Positions 1 to 9,156 of a DNA stretch of 64,000 nucleotides are shown here, piece by piece; positions within the stretch are counted from its first letter, which is position 1; every line of letters begins with the position of its first letter. A program made the position numbers and the translations under genes. This DNA comes from Stenotrophomonas sp. 24(2023) (lineage in GTDB: Bacteria; Pseudomonadota; Gammaproteobacteria; Xanthomonadales; Xanthomonadaceae), in NCBI RefSeq assembly GCF_030913365.1, contig NZ_CP133160.1:3634001-3698000 (forward strand), in the 5' to 3' direction. Below the pieces are notes generated by a model. It did no database searches and had not been told where the DNA came from. It worked only from the letters and a program-made list of their open reading frames with translations.

Positions 1-1341
1 GCCGGCCACGATGTGGTGCCGGTCTACATCCACGCCCCGCATGAAGAAGGCGCGTGGGCGCCGGGCGCCGCCTCCGATGCGTGGCTGCACCGTTCGTTGG
101 CGGCGCTGGATGCGGACCTGCGGGCGTGCGGTTCCAGCCTGCTGCTGCGCCAGGGCGACAGCCTGGAGGTATTGCTGGCACTGGTGCAGGAAAGCGGTGC
201 CGAAGCGGTGTACTGGAACCGCAAGTACGAACCGGCCACCCAGCCGCGCGATGCGCTGATCAAGCGCACCCTGCGCGAACAGGGCATCAATGCGCAGAGC
301 AGCAACGGCAGCCTGATGTTCGAACCGTGGGACCTGGCCACCCAGCAGGGCCAGCCGTACAAAGTGTTCACCCCGTTCTGGCGCAACGCGCTGACCCGCC
401 TGCGTCTGCCGTTGCCACAGCCTGCACCGCGCCAGCTGAAGGGGCCTGCCCTGCAGGGCGTGGCGCTGGACGCCCTGCAGCTGGCCCCTGCGCTGGACTG
501 GGATACCGGCTTCTGGGCGCATTGGCAGCCGGGCGAAGCCGGTGCGCTGGAAGCGCTGGCGGTGTTCCTCGATGGCGCCCTGTCCGGCTACCGCGAACAG
601 CGGGACCTGCCGGACCGCGTCGGCACCTCGCTGCTGTCGCCGCACCTGCACTTCGGCGAGATCGCGCCCTGGCGTATCGCCCAAGCACTGGAAGCCCGGC
701 GCAGTGCCGGGCGCACGGCCGATATCGATGTCTACCTGAAGGAGCTGGGCTGGCGCGAGTTCGCCTACCACCTGCTGCACCACTTCCCGCGTACCACCGA
801 CCACAACCTCAACGCGCGCTTCGACAGCTTCCCGTGGGCATCGCCCAGCCCTGCGCAGCTGCAGGCCTGGCAACAGGGCCGTACCGGCGTGCCGATCGTC
901 GATGCCGGCCTGCGCGAGCTGTGGCATACCGGTTACATGCACAACCGCGTGCGCATGATCGTGGCCAGCTACCTGTGCAAGCACCTGCGTGCGCATTGGC
1001 TGCATGGCGCGCGCTGGTTCTGGGACACGCTGGTCGATGCGGACCTGGCCAGCAACACCCTGGGCTGGCAGTGGGTGGCCGGCACCGGAGCCGATGCCGC
1101 ACCGTACTTCCGCGTGTTCAACCCGGTCACCCAGGCAGAGAAGTTCGACCCCAACGCGCGCTACATCAGCCGCTGGGTGCCGGAACTGGCCGCGCTGCCG
1201 GTCAAGGCGCGCTTCGCGCCATGGCAGCATCCGCACCTGCTGGCCGAGAAGGTGCCCGATTACCCGCGCATGCCACTGGTCGACCTGGCCGCGGGACGCG
1301 ACGCGGCACTGGCCGCCTACCGGAGTATGGGCGGGGCGTAA
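1..1341 (+). CDS. phrB: Deoxyribodipyrimidine photolyase, 5'-truncated by window edge
   Basis: Class I CPD photolyase; it repairs UV-induced pyrimidine dimers in DNA using light and reduced FAD. The frame is open from base 1 (first residues A-G-H-D-V-V-P-V-Y), so the true start and roughly 30 residues of the N-terminal photolyase domain lie upstream of the window. 446 residues are visible, close to the usual 470 in total. The C-terminal FAD-binding region is clear: the motifs RMIVASYLCKHL, WFWDTLVDADLASNTLGW and PYFRVFNPVTQAEKFDP are typical of the family. No partner gene is visible on this side. Family membership is very secure; the exact start cannot be given. Confidence 0.95.
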   Translation, partial: AGHDVVPVYIHAPHEEGAWAPGAASDAWLHRSLAALDADLRACGSSLLLRQGDSLEVLLALVQESGAEAVYWNRKYEPATQPRDALIKRTLREQGINAQSSNGSLMFEPWDLATQQGQPYKVFTPFWRNALTRLRLPLPQPAPRQLKGPALQGVALDALQLAPALDWDTGFWAHWQPGEAGALEALAVFLDGALSGYREQRDLPDRVGTSLLSPHLHFGEIAPWRIAQALEARRSAGRTADIDVYLKELGWREFAYHLLHHFPRTTDHNLNARFDSFPWASPSPAQLQAWQQGRTGVPIVDAGLRELWHTGYMHNRVRMIVASYLCKHLRAHWLHGARWFWDTLVDADLASNTLGWQWVAGTGADAAPYFRVFNPVTQAEKFDPNARYISRWVPELAALPVKARFAPWQHPHLLAEKVPDYPRMPLVDLAAGRDAALAAYRSMGGA

Positions 1342-1480
1342 AGCAGCGGAATGAAGGGCTGGTCAGAAAGCTGAATGCCGGGCGTCCGGCCTTCACACTC
1401 ATCATCCCGGCATCGCACCGGGCTGTATATGCTCCGGAGCGTTCGCACGCCGCACCGGCCGGCATACAAGGAGACCATCC

Positions 1481-2176
1481 ATGATCCGCAACACCACCCG
1501 CAATCTCGCACTGGCCCTGATGACTGCCGCCGCGCTGAGTGCGTGCGCCACCGGCGGCTCCTACGTCCAGAGCGACCAGTACGGCAATCCGACCGAGCAG
1601 CAGAACCGCACCGGCCGCAATGCCCTGATCGGCACCGCGATCGGCGTGGCCGCCGGCCTGCTCAGCGGCGACAGCGCGACCGAACGCCGCCAGCATGCGC
1701 TGATCGGCGCCGGCATCGGCGCGCTCAGCGGCGCGGCCATCGGCCAGTACCAGGACCGCCAGGAGCGCGCGCTGCGCGAGCGCACCGCCAACACCGGCAT
1801 CGATGTGCAGCGCCAGGGCGACAACATCACCCTGAACCTGCCCGATGGCATCACCTTCGATTTCGGCAAGGCCACGCTGAAGCCGCAGTTCTACGGTTCG
1901 CTCAATGGCGTGGCCGGTACCCTGCGTGACTACAACCAGACCATGATCGAAGTGGTTGGCCACACCGACAGCATCGGCAGCGATGCGGTGAACAACCGCC
2001 TGTCCAAGGAGCGCGCCGATTCGGTGGCGCAGTACCTGATCGGCCAGGGTGTGCAGAGCGTGCGTATCGAAACGCTGGGCGCGGGCAAGGCCTATCCGAT
2101 CGCCGACAACAGCACCGACGCCGGTCGCGCCAAGAACCGCCGCGTGGAAATCCGCGTGATTCCGTTGAAGCAGTAA
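1481..2176 (+). CDS. OmpA-family outer membrane lipoprotein (YiaD-like)
   Basis: 231 aa. An N-terminal signal peptide ends in a lipobox (L-S-A-C at about residue 22), so the protein should be a lipoprotein. Residues about 48-90 are rich in Gly and Ala with GxxxG patterns (a glycine-zipper segment). Residues about 120-228 are an OmpA-like peptidoglycan-binding domain, shown by the NLPDGITFDFG strand and the TDSIGSDAVNNRLSKERA helix that normally contacts diaminopimelate. A good ribosome site (AAGGAG) precedes ATG 1481. It likely anchors the outer membrane to peptidoglycan. It is monocistronic and ends in a strong hairpin. Confidence 0.9.
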   Translation: MIRNTTRNLALALMTAAALSACATGGSYVQSDQYGNPTEQQNRTGRNALIGTAIGVAAGLLSGDSATERRQHALIGAGIGALSGAAIGQYQDRQERALRERTANTGIDVQRQGDNITLNLPDGITFDFGKATLKPQFYGSLNGVAGTLRDYNQTMIEVVGHTDSIGSDAVNNRLSKERADSVAQYLIGQGVQSVRIETLGAGKAYPIADNSTDAGRAKNRRVEIRVIPLKQ

Positions 2177-2221
2177 CGCGCAGCGGTGTTGCGGTTCCGG
2201 TGCAGCCGGAGCCGCCGGAAA

Positions 2222-2253
2222 CAGAAATGCCGCCCTCGCAGGCGGCATTTCTG
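2222..2253 (+). terminator. Perfect hairpin terminator after the OmpA-like gene
   Basis: A 13-bp perfect stem (2222-2234 with 2241-2253) with a 6-base loop lies 45 bases after the stop codon. There is no long T-run of its own; T-tracts sit inside the 3' arm. It probably also serves the convergent smeRv gene. Confidence 0.7.
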
Positions 2254-2306
2254 CAGGTGGCGCCCGTGGCCGGCACACCGTGGCGCGCCGGCAGGGCACC
2301 GGTGGT

Positions 2307-3335
2307 TCACGCCGCCGGTGCGGCCACCTTTTCCAGGATCCGCTTGCCGGTGGCTTCCAGTTCGGCTTCGGCCTTTTCGCTCTGCTGCTGGGCCAGTTTC
2401 GCCGCCGGGCATTGCGCCAGCATGTAGTTGGCGTCGAAGTTGAGCTTTTCCACCAGGAAATCGACGAAGGCGCGCACCTTCGGCGACACCAGACGGCCAC
2501 CGGCGAAGACCGCGTTGAAGTCCATTTCCGGGCCGGTCCAACCGGCCAGCACGCGGCGCACCATGCCCGATTCGATGAACGGCTTGGCCATCACATCACC
2601 GGTCAGCAGCAGCCCTTCGCCGCAGACCAGCGCCCCGTTGAGCGCCGAGGCATCGTTGGCCACCATCAGTGGCGATACCGGAAACTCGCGCAGTTCGCCG
2701 CCGTTCTCACCCAGCTGCCAGGTGATGCGGTTGGGGTGGCTGTGGTACGGCTTGCGCATGGCCAGGATGCGGTGGAACTGCAGTTCATCCGGGTGCAGTG
2801 GTTCGCCGTAGCGCTCGATGTAGGACGGTGCGGCGAACACCTGCGTGCGCAGCGTGCCCAGCTTGCGCGCCACCAGGTTGGAGTCGGGCAGGGTGCCCAC
2901 GCGCAGCGCCAGATCGGCCTCGCCGGCGATCAGGTCCAGCTTTTCGTTGCCCAGGTGCATGTCCACGCGGATTTCCGGGTACTGCGCGTGGAACTGGCCC
3001 AGCAACGGGGCGATCCAGGTGATGCCGATGGTGTAGGGCACGGTGAAACGCAGCCAGCCGCGCGGGCCGGACTGCAGCTGGCTGACCGCACTTTCGGCTT
3101 CTTCCAGCTCACGGGCGATGCGCTGGCAGTGCTCGTGGTAGATCGAACCGGCTTCGGTCAGGCCGAGGCGGCGGGTGGTCCGGTGCAGCAGGCGCGCGCC
3201 CAGGCGCGTCTCCAGTTCCTGCACCTTGCGGCTGACGGTGGTCTTGGGCAGGCCAAGGGATTTGGCCGCAGCGATGAAGCTGCCCTGTTCGACCACCTTG
3301 ACGAAGATCAGCGTCTCGTTGAGATCGTGGGACAT
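2307..3335 (-). CDS. smeRv: SmeRv, LysR-type regulator of the SmeVWX efflux operon
   Basis: 342 aa LysR-type regulator. The N-terminal winged HTH (residues 1-65, with SFIAAAKSLGLPKTTVSRKV) is followed by a substrate-binding effector domain. It is transcribed divergently from smeU1, the arrangement described for smeRv in S. maltophilia, where the protein controls the smeU1VWU2X operon and single substitutions give overexpression and drug resistance. I recall a published hot spot at Gly266; by my count the nearest glycine here is residue 265 (LAGWTG), so this position looks like wild type, but the numbering is from memory. The C-terminal tail (about 310-342) is longer than usual for LysR proteins and rich in Ala, Glu and Lys. 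Identity rests mainly on context and is strong. Confidence 0.88.
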   Translation of the reverse strand: MSHDLNETLIFVKVVEQGSFIAAAKSLGLPKTTVSRKVQELETRLGARLLHRTTRRLGLTEAGSIYHEHCQRIARELEEAESAVSQLQSGPRGWLRFTVPYTIGITWIAPLLGQFHAQYPEIRVDMHLGNEKLDLIAGEADLALRVGTLPDSNLVARKLGTLRTQVFAAPSYIERYGEPLHPDELQFHRILAMRKPYHSHPNRITWQLGENGGELREFPVSPLMVANDASALNGALVCGEGLLLTGDVMAKPFIESGMVRRVLAGWTGPEMDFNAVFAGGRLVSPKVRAFVDFLVEKLNFDANYMLAQCPAAKLAQQQSEKAEAELEATGKRILEKVAAPAA

Positions 3336-3404
3336 GGTCGGGGGTCCTGGGAGGAGGGGACGGTAGTAGATTGCCCGAAAGATTGTGCCGGGAGCGGGAT
3401 GATT

Positions 3405-3430
3405 ATTCCCCTTAATCAGGACTAATCAAG
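3405..3430. promoter_or_regulatory. Candidate LysR operator between smeRv and smeU1
   Basis: The 371-base divergent intergenic region is AT-rich here. TAATCA occurs twice as a direct repeat at 3413-3418 and 3423-3428, exactly one helical turn apart, about 80 bases upstream of smeRv. LysR proteins usually bind such a site between divergent genes. The assignment is inference; no experimental site is known to me. Confidence 0.35.
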
Positions 3431-3482
3431 TAAAGGTTTGAGGTCTATCGTGGCGCCATTCTCGAAATGGAGCCCGCGAGCC

Positions 3483-3710
3483 ATGAGCCTGCGCAACATT
3501 CTTGCCCGCTTCCGCCTTGTCGGCCAGGACGCTCTGGACCAGGCAATGACCGTGGAAGCGCGCCCCAGTTCCTTGGTACACAAGGATTTCCGTGAGTTTA
3601 CCGCGCCGCTGCGTCAGCAGCGTGGCGGCTCGGTCCGTCTCGGCCCCCGCCATCTGGACCGACTGGGCCGGATTGGGATTATCCCGAGCATGGGAGGTAA
3701 TATCCCATGA
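3483..3710 (+). CDS. Possible small leader ORF overlapping the smeU1 start
   Basis: A 75-codon frame starts at ATG 3483 and stops at TGA 3708-3710, giving an ATGA overlap with the smeU1 start at 3707. The product would be basic, with no signal peptide or membrane segment. I do not recognise it. There is only a weak purine stretch upstream of the start, and codon third positions are less GC-rich than in neighbouring genes, so it may be non-coding. If translated, it would couple to smeU1. Confidence 0.25.
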   Translation: MSLRNILARFRLVGQDALDQAMTVEARPSSLVHKDFREFTAPLRQQRGGSVRLGPRHLDRLGRIGIIPSMGGNIP

Positions 3711-4477
3711 ACGGGACGCTGACCCCGGAAGTGCTGGTGCTTGGTGGCACCGGTGCGGTCGGTCAGGGCCTGGTGGCCGCGCTGCTGGAAGCTGGCAGCC
3801 CGGTCCTGGTCGTGGGCCGCGATCCGGGGCGCCTGGCGGCACTGCGCGAGCAGTTCGCCGATGAGCCGGGTCTGGAGACCCTGCTGGGCTCGCTCAGCGA
3901 CGATGGCTCGGCCCGTACCGTGGCCGAACGCGTTGCGGCCCGCCCGCGGCCGCTGGCGGCCGTGGTCGATGCCATGGGCGGTCCCTACAACCGCGGCCGG
4001 GTGACCGACCGCTCCGGTGATGCGCTGCTGCAGGCGCTGCAGGCCGACCTGATGCCGCACGTGCATGCCGGTCGCCACCTGTTGCCGCTGCTGCAGGATG
4101 ACGGTTACCCGCGCCGCTACGTGCTGGTTGGCAGTCCGGCCGGCCTGAAGCCGTGGGCGGGCTACGGGGAAGCGTCCATCACCACCTCGGCCACGCGCAT
4201 GTATGCGCAGGTGCTGCACCAGGAAGCACAGGCACTGGGCGTGCGCGCGCAGATGCTGGAAGTGTGCAGCCCGGTATGCACCCCGGCCAATGCGGCCAAC
4301 GCCTGCATCGAATGGCCCAGCGCCCTGCTGGTCGGCCGGCGCCTGGTTTCCCTGCTCGACAACTGCCGTGACAACCGCGCCATCGTGCGCTGCGACACCC
4401 GTGATGCCGAACTGCCCCGCGGGCTGCTGCGCCTGGACCGCCAGGCGATGTGGCACGACGCCGCAGGCAACACTTGA
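3707..4477 (+). CDS. smeU1: SmeU1, SDR-fold protein, first gene of the SmeVWX operon
   Basis: 256 aa. A Rossmann nucleotide-binding motif (GGTGAVGQG) is at residues 13-21. The position of the SDR active-site YxxxK reads Y-G-E-A-S, so the catalytic lysine appears to be missing and the enzyme may bind nucleotide without normal oxidoreductase chemistry. The start is set by a strong site, GGGAGG, 9 bases upstream. It is the first gene of the smeU1-V-W-U2-X cluster, transcribed away from smeRv; the role of the two SDR genes in efflux is not established. The start region can fold: GGGATTA (3675) and the TAATATCCC just before ATG could pair around the ribosome site. Confidence 0.85.
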   Translation: MNGTLTPEVLVLGGTGAVGQGLVAALLEAGSPVLVVGRDPGRLAALREQFADEPGLETLLGSLSDDGSARTVAERVAARPRPLAAVVDAMGGPYNRGRVTDRSGDALLQALQADLMPHVHAGRHLLPLLQDDGYPRRYVLVGSPAGLKPWAGYGEASITTSATRMYAQVLHQEAQALGVRAQMLEVCSPVCTPANAANACIEWPSALLVGRRLVSLLDNCRDNRAIVRCDTRDAELPRGLLRLDRQAMWHDAAGNT

Positions 4478-4574
4478 CCTTGACCTTGGTTGAGGTCGCA
4501 CGCTAGGCGGCCCCGCGTTTTCCTGCTCCTGGAATCGCTGTTCCCGAATTTGCTGTAACCACCCCTCCGTACGG

Positions 4575-5810
4575 ATGCATCTCATGACTTCCCCCAATTC
4601 CACCCCGCATCGTTTCACCCGACGGCTGGCCATGGCCGGCGTGTCGATCCTGGCCGCGGCCGTGCTGGCGGCCTGCAGTGGCGGCCATGCCGAAGAAGCC
4701 GGCATGCCGCCGCCGCCGCAGGTCAGCGCCGCCCCGGTGCTGGTCAAGCAGGTCAGCCAGTGGGATGAGTTCAGTGGCCGCGTCGAAGCGGTCCAGAGCG
4801 TCGAACTGCGCCCGCGCGTGTCCGGCTACATCGACAAGGTCAACTATGTCGAAGGCCAGGAAGTGAAGAAGGGCGATGTGCTGTTCACCATCGACGCCCG
4901 CAGCTACCAGGCCGAGTACGATCGTGCCCGCGCCGAACTGGCCCGCGCCCGCACCCAGGCGACCCTGGCCCGCAGCGAATCGGACCGTGCCGCGCGCCTG
5001 TCCGAGCAGCAGGCCATTTCCACCGAGACCGCCGACCAGCGCCGCGCCGCGTCCGACCAGGCCGTTGCCGCGGTGCAGGCCGCCCAGGCCGCGCTGGATG
5101 CCGCCGCGCTGAACCTGGAGTTCACCAAGGTCCGCGCACCGATCGACGGCCGTGCCGGCCGCGCGATCGTCACCGCCGGCAACCTGGTCACCGCCGGCGA
5201 CACCGCCAGCGTGCTGACCACGCTGGTCTCGCTGGACACCGTGTTCGTCTACTTCGATGCCGATGAAGGCACCTTCCTGCGCTATGCGCAGATGGCACGT
5301 AAGGGTGAGCGCCCGAGCGAGCGCGACAGCGGCAGCGCGCTGCCGGTGAAGGTGGCCCTGAGCGGCGAGGAAGGCTTCCCGCACGAAGGCAAGGTCGATT
5401 TCCTCGACAACCAGGTCACCCGCAGCACCGGCACCATCCGCGTCCGCGCGCTCATGGACAACCGCGACCGCCAGTTCACCCCGGGCCTGTTCGCCCGCGT
5501 GCAGCTGCTGGGCAGCGGCCAGTTCGAGGCCAAGCTGATCGATGAAAAGGCCGTGCTGACCGACCAGGACCGCAAGTACGTCTACGTGGTTGACAAGGAT
5601 GGCAAGGCCCAGCGCCGTGACATCCAGCTCGGCCGCAGCGCCGACGGCCTGCGTATCGTCGAGCAGGGCCTTGCCGCGGGCGACCGGGTGATCATCGATG
5701 GCGTGCAGAAGGTCTTCATGCCGGGCATGCCGGTGCAGGCCAAGGCGGTGGCGATGCAGCCAGCGCCGGCTGCACCGGGCGCCGGGCACGACGCGACCGC
5801 TCTGAACTGA
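4575..5810 (+). CDS. smeV: SmeV, periplasmic adaptor of RND efflux pump
   Basis: 411 aa membrane-fusion (adaptor) protein of a tripartite multidrug pump. A signal peptide ends in a lipobox (V-L-A-A-C, Cys about residue 34), so it is a lipid-anchored periplasmic protein. The barrel-sandwich half-motif EAVQSVELRPRVSGYIDKV, an alpha-hairpin (about 110-185, Ala/Arg/Gln-rich coiled coil) and the second lipoyl half (KVRAPIDGRAG) follow in the expected order. It links SmeW in the inner membrane to SmeX in the outer membrane. It is third in order after smeRv/smeU1 and 113 bases before smeW. An alternative ATG lies 9 bases downstream (4584). Confidence 0.92.
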   Translation: MHLMTSPNSTPHRFTRRLAMAGVSILAAAVLAACSGGHAEEAGMPPPPQVSAAPVLVKQVSQWDEFSGRVEAVQSVELRPRVSGYIDKVNYVEGQEVKKGDVLFTIDARSYQAEYDRARAELARARTQATLARSESDRAARLSEQQAISTETADQRRAASDQAVAAVQAAQAALDAAALNLEFTKVRAPIDGRAGRAIVTAGNLVTAGDTASVLTTLVSLDTVFVYFDADEGTFLRYAQMARKGERPSERDSGSALPVKVALSGEEGFPHEGKVDFLDNQVTRSTGTIRVRALMDNRDRQFTPGLFARVQLLGSGQFEAKLIDEKAVLTDQDRKYVYVVDKDGKAQRRDIQLGRSADGLRIVEQGLAAGDRVIIDGVQKVFMPGMPVQAKAVAMQPAPAAPGAGHDATALN

Positions 5811-5923
5811 TCCGCGTTTCCGTTTGATGCCGGTGTTGTCGCCGGCCGCGTTTGCCTTCGCCCCGCCGGGCGAGGGCAGGGCGGCTGCATGCCGACGCCG
5901 GCCTTTCCCCAGGATATTCCTCC

Positions 5924-8900
5924 ATGGACTTTTCCCGTTTCTTCATCGACAGGCCGATTTTCGCGGCGGTGCTGTCGATCGTGATCTTCGCCGCTGGCCT
6001 GATCTCCATCCCGATCCTGCCGATCGGCGAGTACCCCGAAGTGGTACCGCCGTCGGTGGTCGTGCGCACGGTCTACCCGGGCGCGAACCCGAAGGTGATC
6101 GCTGAAACCGTCGCCACGCCGCTGGAAGAAGCCATCAACGGCGTGGAAGGCATGATGTACATCAAGTCGGTCGCCGGTTCCGATGGCGTGCTGCAGATGA
6201 CCATCACCTTCCGCCCGGGCACCGACCCGGACGATGCTGCGGTGAAGGTGCAGAACCGCGTGGCGCAGGCGCAGGCGCGCCTGCCCGAGGACGTGCGCCG
6301 GCAGGGTGTGACCACCCAGAAGCAGTCGCCGACGTTCCTGATGGTGGTGCACCTGACCTCGCCGAAGGGCAAGTACGACACCCTGTACCTGCGCAACTAC
6401 GCCCGCCTGCACGTCAAGGACGCGCTGGCCCGTATCCAGGGCGTGGGTGACGCGCAGATCTTCGGTGGCGGCGACTACGCCATGCGTGCCTGGCTGGACC
6501 CGGACAAGGTGTCCGCCCGCGGCCTGACCGCCAGCGACGTCGTGCGTGCCATGCGCGAGCAGAACGTGCAGGTCTCGGCCGGCCAGCTCGGCGCCGAGCC
6601 GATGCCCAACAGCCAGTTCCTGACCCTGATCAATGCGCAGGGCCGGCTGAAGACCGAAAAGGAATTCGGTGACATCGTGCTCAAGAGCGGCACCGATGGT
6701 GAAGTGGTGCGCCTGTCCGACGTCGCCCGCCTGGAACTGGGTGCCGGCGACTACACCCTGCGTTCGCAGCTGGATGGCAAGAACGCGGTGGGCATCGGTA
6801 TCTTCCAGGCCCCGGGCGCCAACGCGCTGGAAATCCGCGATGCGGTCATCCACACCATGGATGAGATGCAGAAGACGATGCCGGCCGACGTCAAGTACGA
6901 AGCGGTGTATGACACCACCATCTTCGTGCGCGACTCGATCAAGGCCGTGGTCTCCACCCTGCTGGAAGCCATCGCCCTGGTGGTGCTGGTGGTGATCCTG
7001 TTCCTGCAGACCTGGCGTGCGTCGATCATTCCGCTGATCGCCGTGCCGGTGTCGGTGGTGGGTACCTTCGCCGCGCTGTACCTGCTGGGCTTCTCGATCA
7101 ACACGCTGAGCCTGTTCGGCCTGGTGCTGGCGATCGGCATCGTGGTCGACGATGCGATCGTGGTCGTGGAAAACGTTGAACGCAACATCGAAGAAGGCCT
7201 CACCCCGCTCGCCGCGGCCCACCAGGCCATGCGCGAAGTGTCCGGCCCGATCATCGCCATCGCGCTGGTGCTGTGCGCGGTGTTCGTGCCGATGGCCTTC
7301 CTGTCCGGCGTCACCGGCCAGTTCTACAAGCAGTTCGCCGTCACCATCGCCATTTCCACGGTGATCTCGGCGATCAACTCGCTGACCCTGTCGCCGGCCC
7401 TGGCCGCCCGCCTGCTCAAGCCGCACGGTGCACCGAAGGATGGCCCGAGCCGCCTGATCGACCGCCTGTTCGGCTGGGTGTTCCGCCCGTTCAACCGCTT
7501 CTTCAAGTCCAGCTCGGAGAAGTACGAGCGCGGCGTGTCGCGCATCCTCGGCCGTCGTGGTGCGGTGTTCGTGGTCTATGCAGTGCTGCTGGTCGGTACC
7601 GGCGTGATCTTCAAGCTGGTGCCGCCGGGCTTCATCCCGACCCAGGACAAGCTGTACCTGATCGCGGGCGTGAAGCTGCCGGAAGGTTCCTCGATCGCGC
7701 GTACCGATGAAATGCTGCGCAAGGTCGCCAAGATCGCCCAGGAAACCGAGGGTGTTGCCCATACCATCTCGTTCCCCGGCCTGAACGCGCTGCAGTTCAC
7801 CAACACGCCCAACACCGGCGTGGCGTTCATCCCGCTCAAGCCGTTCAACGAGCGTCATGGCCGTACCGCCGCGCAGATCAACGCCGAGATCAACCAGAAG
7901 ATCGCCGGGCTGCAGGAAGGTTTCGCCTTCTCGCTGATGCCGCCGCCGATCCTGGGCCTGGGCAACGGCAACGGCTACCAGATGTTCATCGAAGACCGTG
8001 GCAACCTGGGCTACGGCGCGCTGCAGAATGCCGTTCAGGCCATGCAGGGCACCGTCGCGCAGACCCCGGGCATGGCGTTCCCGATCTCCAGCTACCAGGC
8101 CAACGTGCCGCAGCTGGATGCGGAAGTGGACCGCGTCAAGGCCAAGGCGCAGGGCGTGCAGCTGACCGAGCTGTTCGACACCCTGCAGACCTACCTGGGC
8201 TCGGCCTACGTGAACGACTTCAACCAGTTCGGTCGTACCTGGCAGGTGATCGCCCAGGCCGACGGCCAGTTCCGCAACAGCGTTGAAGACATCGGCAAGC
8301 TGCGTACCCGCAACGACCGTGGCGAGATGGTGCCGATCGGCTCGATGGTCACCATCAAGGAAACCTTCGGCCCGGACCCGGTGCTGCGCTTCAACGGCTA
8401 CCCGGCCGCTGACCTGGCCGGTGAAGCCGACCCGCGCCTGCTGTCCTCGGCGCAGGCCATGAACAAGCTGACCGAGATCGCCGGCAAGGTGCTGCCGGTG
8501 GGCATGACCACCGAATGGACCGACCTGAGCTACCAGCAGGCCACGCAGGGCAAGGCCGCCTTCATCGTGTTCCCGGTGGCCATCATGCTCGCCTTCCTGG
8601 TGCTGGCGGCGCTGTACGAGAGCTGGTCGCTGCCGCTGGCGGTGATCCTGATCGTGCCGATGACCCTGCTGTCGGCGCTGTTTGGTGTCTGGTTGACCGG
8701 CGGTGACAACAACGTGTTCGTGCAGGTCGGCCTGGTGGTGCTGATGGGCCTGGCGTGCAAGAACGCGATCCTGATCGTCGAGTTCGCCCGTGAACTGGAA
8801 ATGGGCGGCAAGGGCATCGTCGAAGCGGCACTGGAAGCCTGCCGCCTGCGTCTGCGCCCGATCGTGATGACCTCCATCGCCTTCATCGCCGGCACCGTGC

Positions 8901-9094
8901 CGCTGGTGCTGTCCCATGGTGCAGGCGCCGAGGTCCGCTCGGTCACCGGCATCACGGTGTTCGCCGGCATGCTGGGCGTGACCCTGTTCGGCCTGTTCCT
9001 GACCCCGGTGTTCTACGTGGCACTGCGCAAGCTGGTCACCCGCAACGGTGGCGGCAAGCTGGTCCAGCACGGTGAGCCGACCATCCACCACTGA
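5924..9094 (+). CDS. smeW: SmeW, RND multidrug efflux transporter
   Basis: 1056 aa inner-membrane proton/drug antiporter of the HAE-1 RND family (AcrB/MexF type), normal full length. The start is placed at ATG 5924 because MDFSRFFIDRPIFA matches the conserved cytoplasmic N-terminus; a longer open frame begins at 5852 but has no support. Twelve membrane spans, the large periplasmic loops, and the paired proton-relay aspartates in the fourth helix (VVDDAIVVVENVERN) are visible. With SmeV and SmeX it should export chloramphenicol, quinolones and tetracycline-type drugs, as reported for SmeVWX. No disruption is seen. Confidence 0.95.
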   Translation: MDFSRFFIDRPIFAAVLSIVIFAAGLISIPILPIGEYPEVVPPSVVVRTVYPGANPKVIAETVATPLEEAINGVEGMMYIKSVAGSDGVLQMTITFRPGTDPDDAAVKVQNRVAQAQARLPEDVRRQGVTTQKQSPTFLMVVHLTSPKGKYDTLYLRNYARLHVKDALARIQGVGDAQIFGGGDYAMRAWLDPDKVSARGLTASDVVRAMREQNVQVSAGQLGAEPMPNSQFLTLINAQGRLKTEKEFGDIVLKSGTDGEVVRLSDVARLELGAGDYTLRSQLDGKNAVGIGIFQAPGANALEIRDAVIHTMDEMQKTMPADVKYEAVYDTTIFVRDSIKAVVSTLLEAIALVVLVVILFLQTWRASIIPLIAVPVSVVGTFAALYLLGFSINTLSLFGLVLAIGIVVDDAIVVVENVERNIEEGLTPLAAAHQAMREVSGPIIAIALVLCAVFVPMAFLSGVTGQFYKQFAVTIAISTVISAINSLTLSPALAARLLKPHGAPKDGPSRLIDRLFGWVFRPFNRFFKSSSEKYERGVSRILGRRGAVFVVYAVLLVGTGVIFKLVPPGFIPTQDKLYLIAGVKLPEGSSIARTDEMLRKVAKIAQETEGVAHTISFPGLNALQFTNTPNTGVAFIPLKPFNERHGRTAAQINAEINQKIAGLQEGFAFSLMPPPILGLGNGNGYQMFIEDRGNLGYGALQNAVQAMQGTVAQTPGMAFPISSYQANVPQLDAEVDRVKAKAQGVQLTELFDTLQTYLGSAYVNDFNQFGRTWQVIAQADGQFRNSVEDIGKLRTRNDRGEMVPIGSMVTIKETFGPDPVLRFNGYPAADLAGEADPRLLSSAQAMNKLTEIAGKVLPVGMTTEWTDLSYQQATQGKAAFIVFPVAIMLAFLVLAALYESWSLPLAVILIVPMTLLSALFGVWLTGGDNNVFVQVGLVVLMGLACKNAILIVEFARELEMGGKGIVEAALEACRLRLRPIVMTSIAFIAGTVPLVLSHGAGAEVRSVTGITVFAGMLGVTLFGLFLTPVFYVALRKLVTRNGGGKLVQHGEPTIHH

Positions 9095-9156
9095 CATGCA
9101 ACCTGGCAGCGCCGGCTCCGGCCGGCGCCTGCTTCCTCTTCAAAAGGCATGTACCC

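Noticed and set aside
5582..9097. Very long minus-strand frames opposite smeV and smeW
   Set aside because: They are antisense to clearly conserved efflux genes, rich in His/Gln/Gly as expected from GC-skewed antisense frames, with no ribosome sites.
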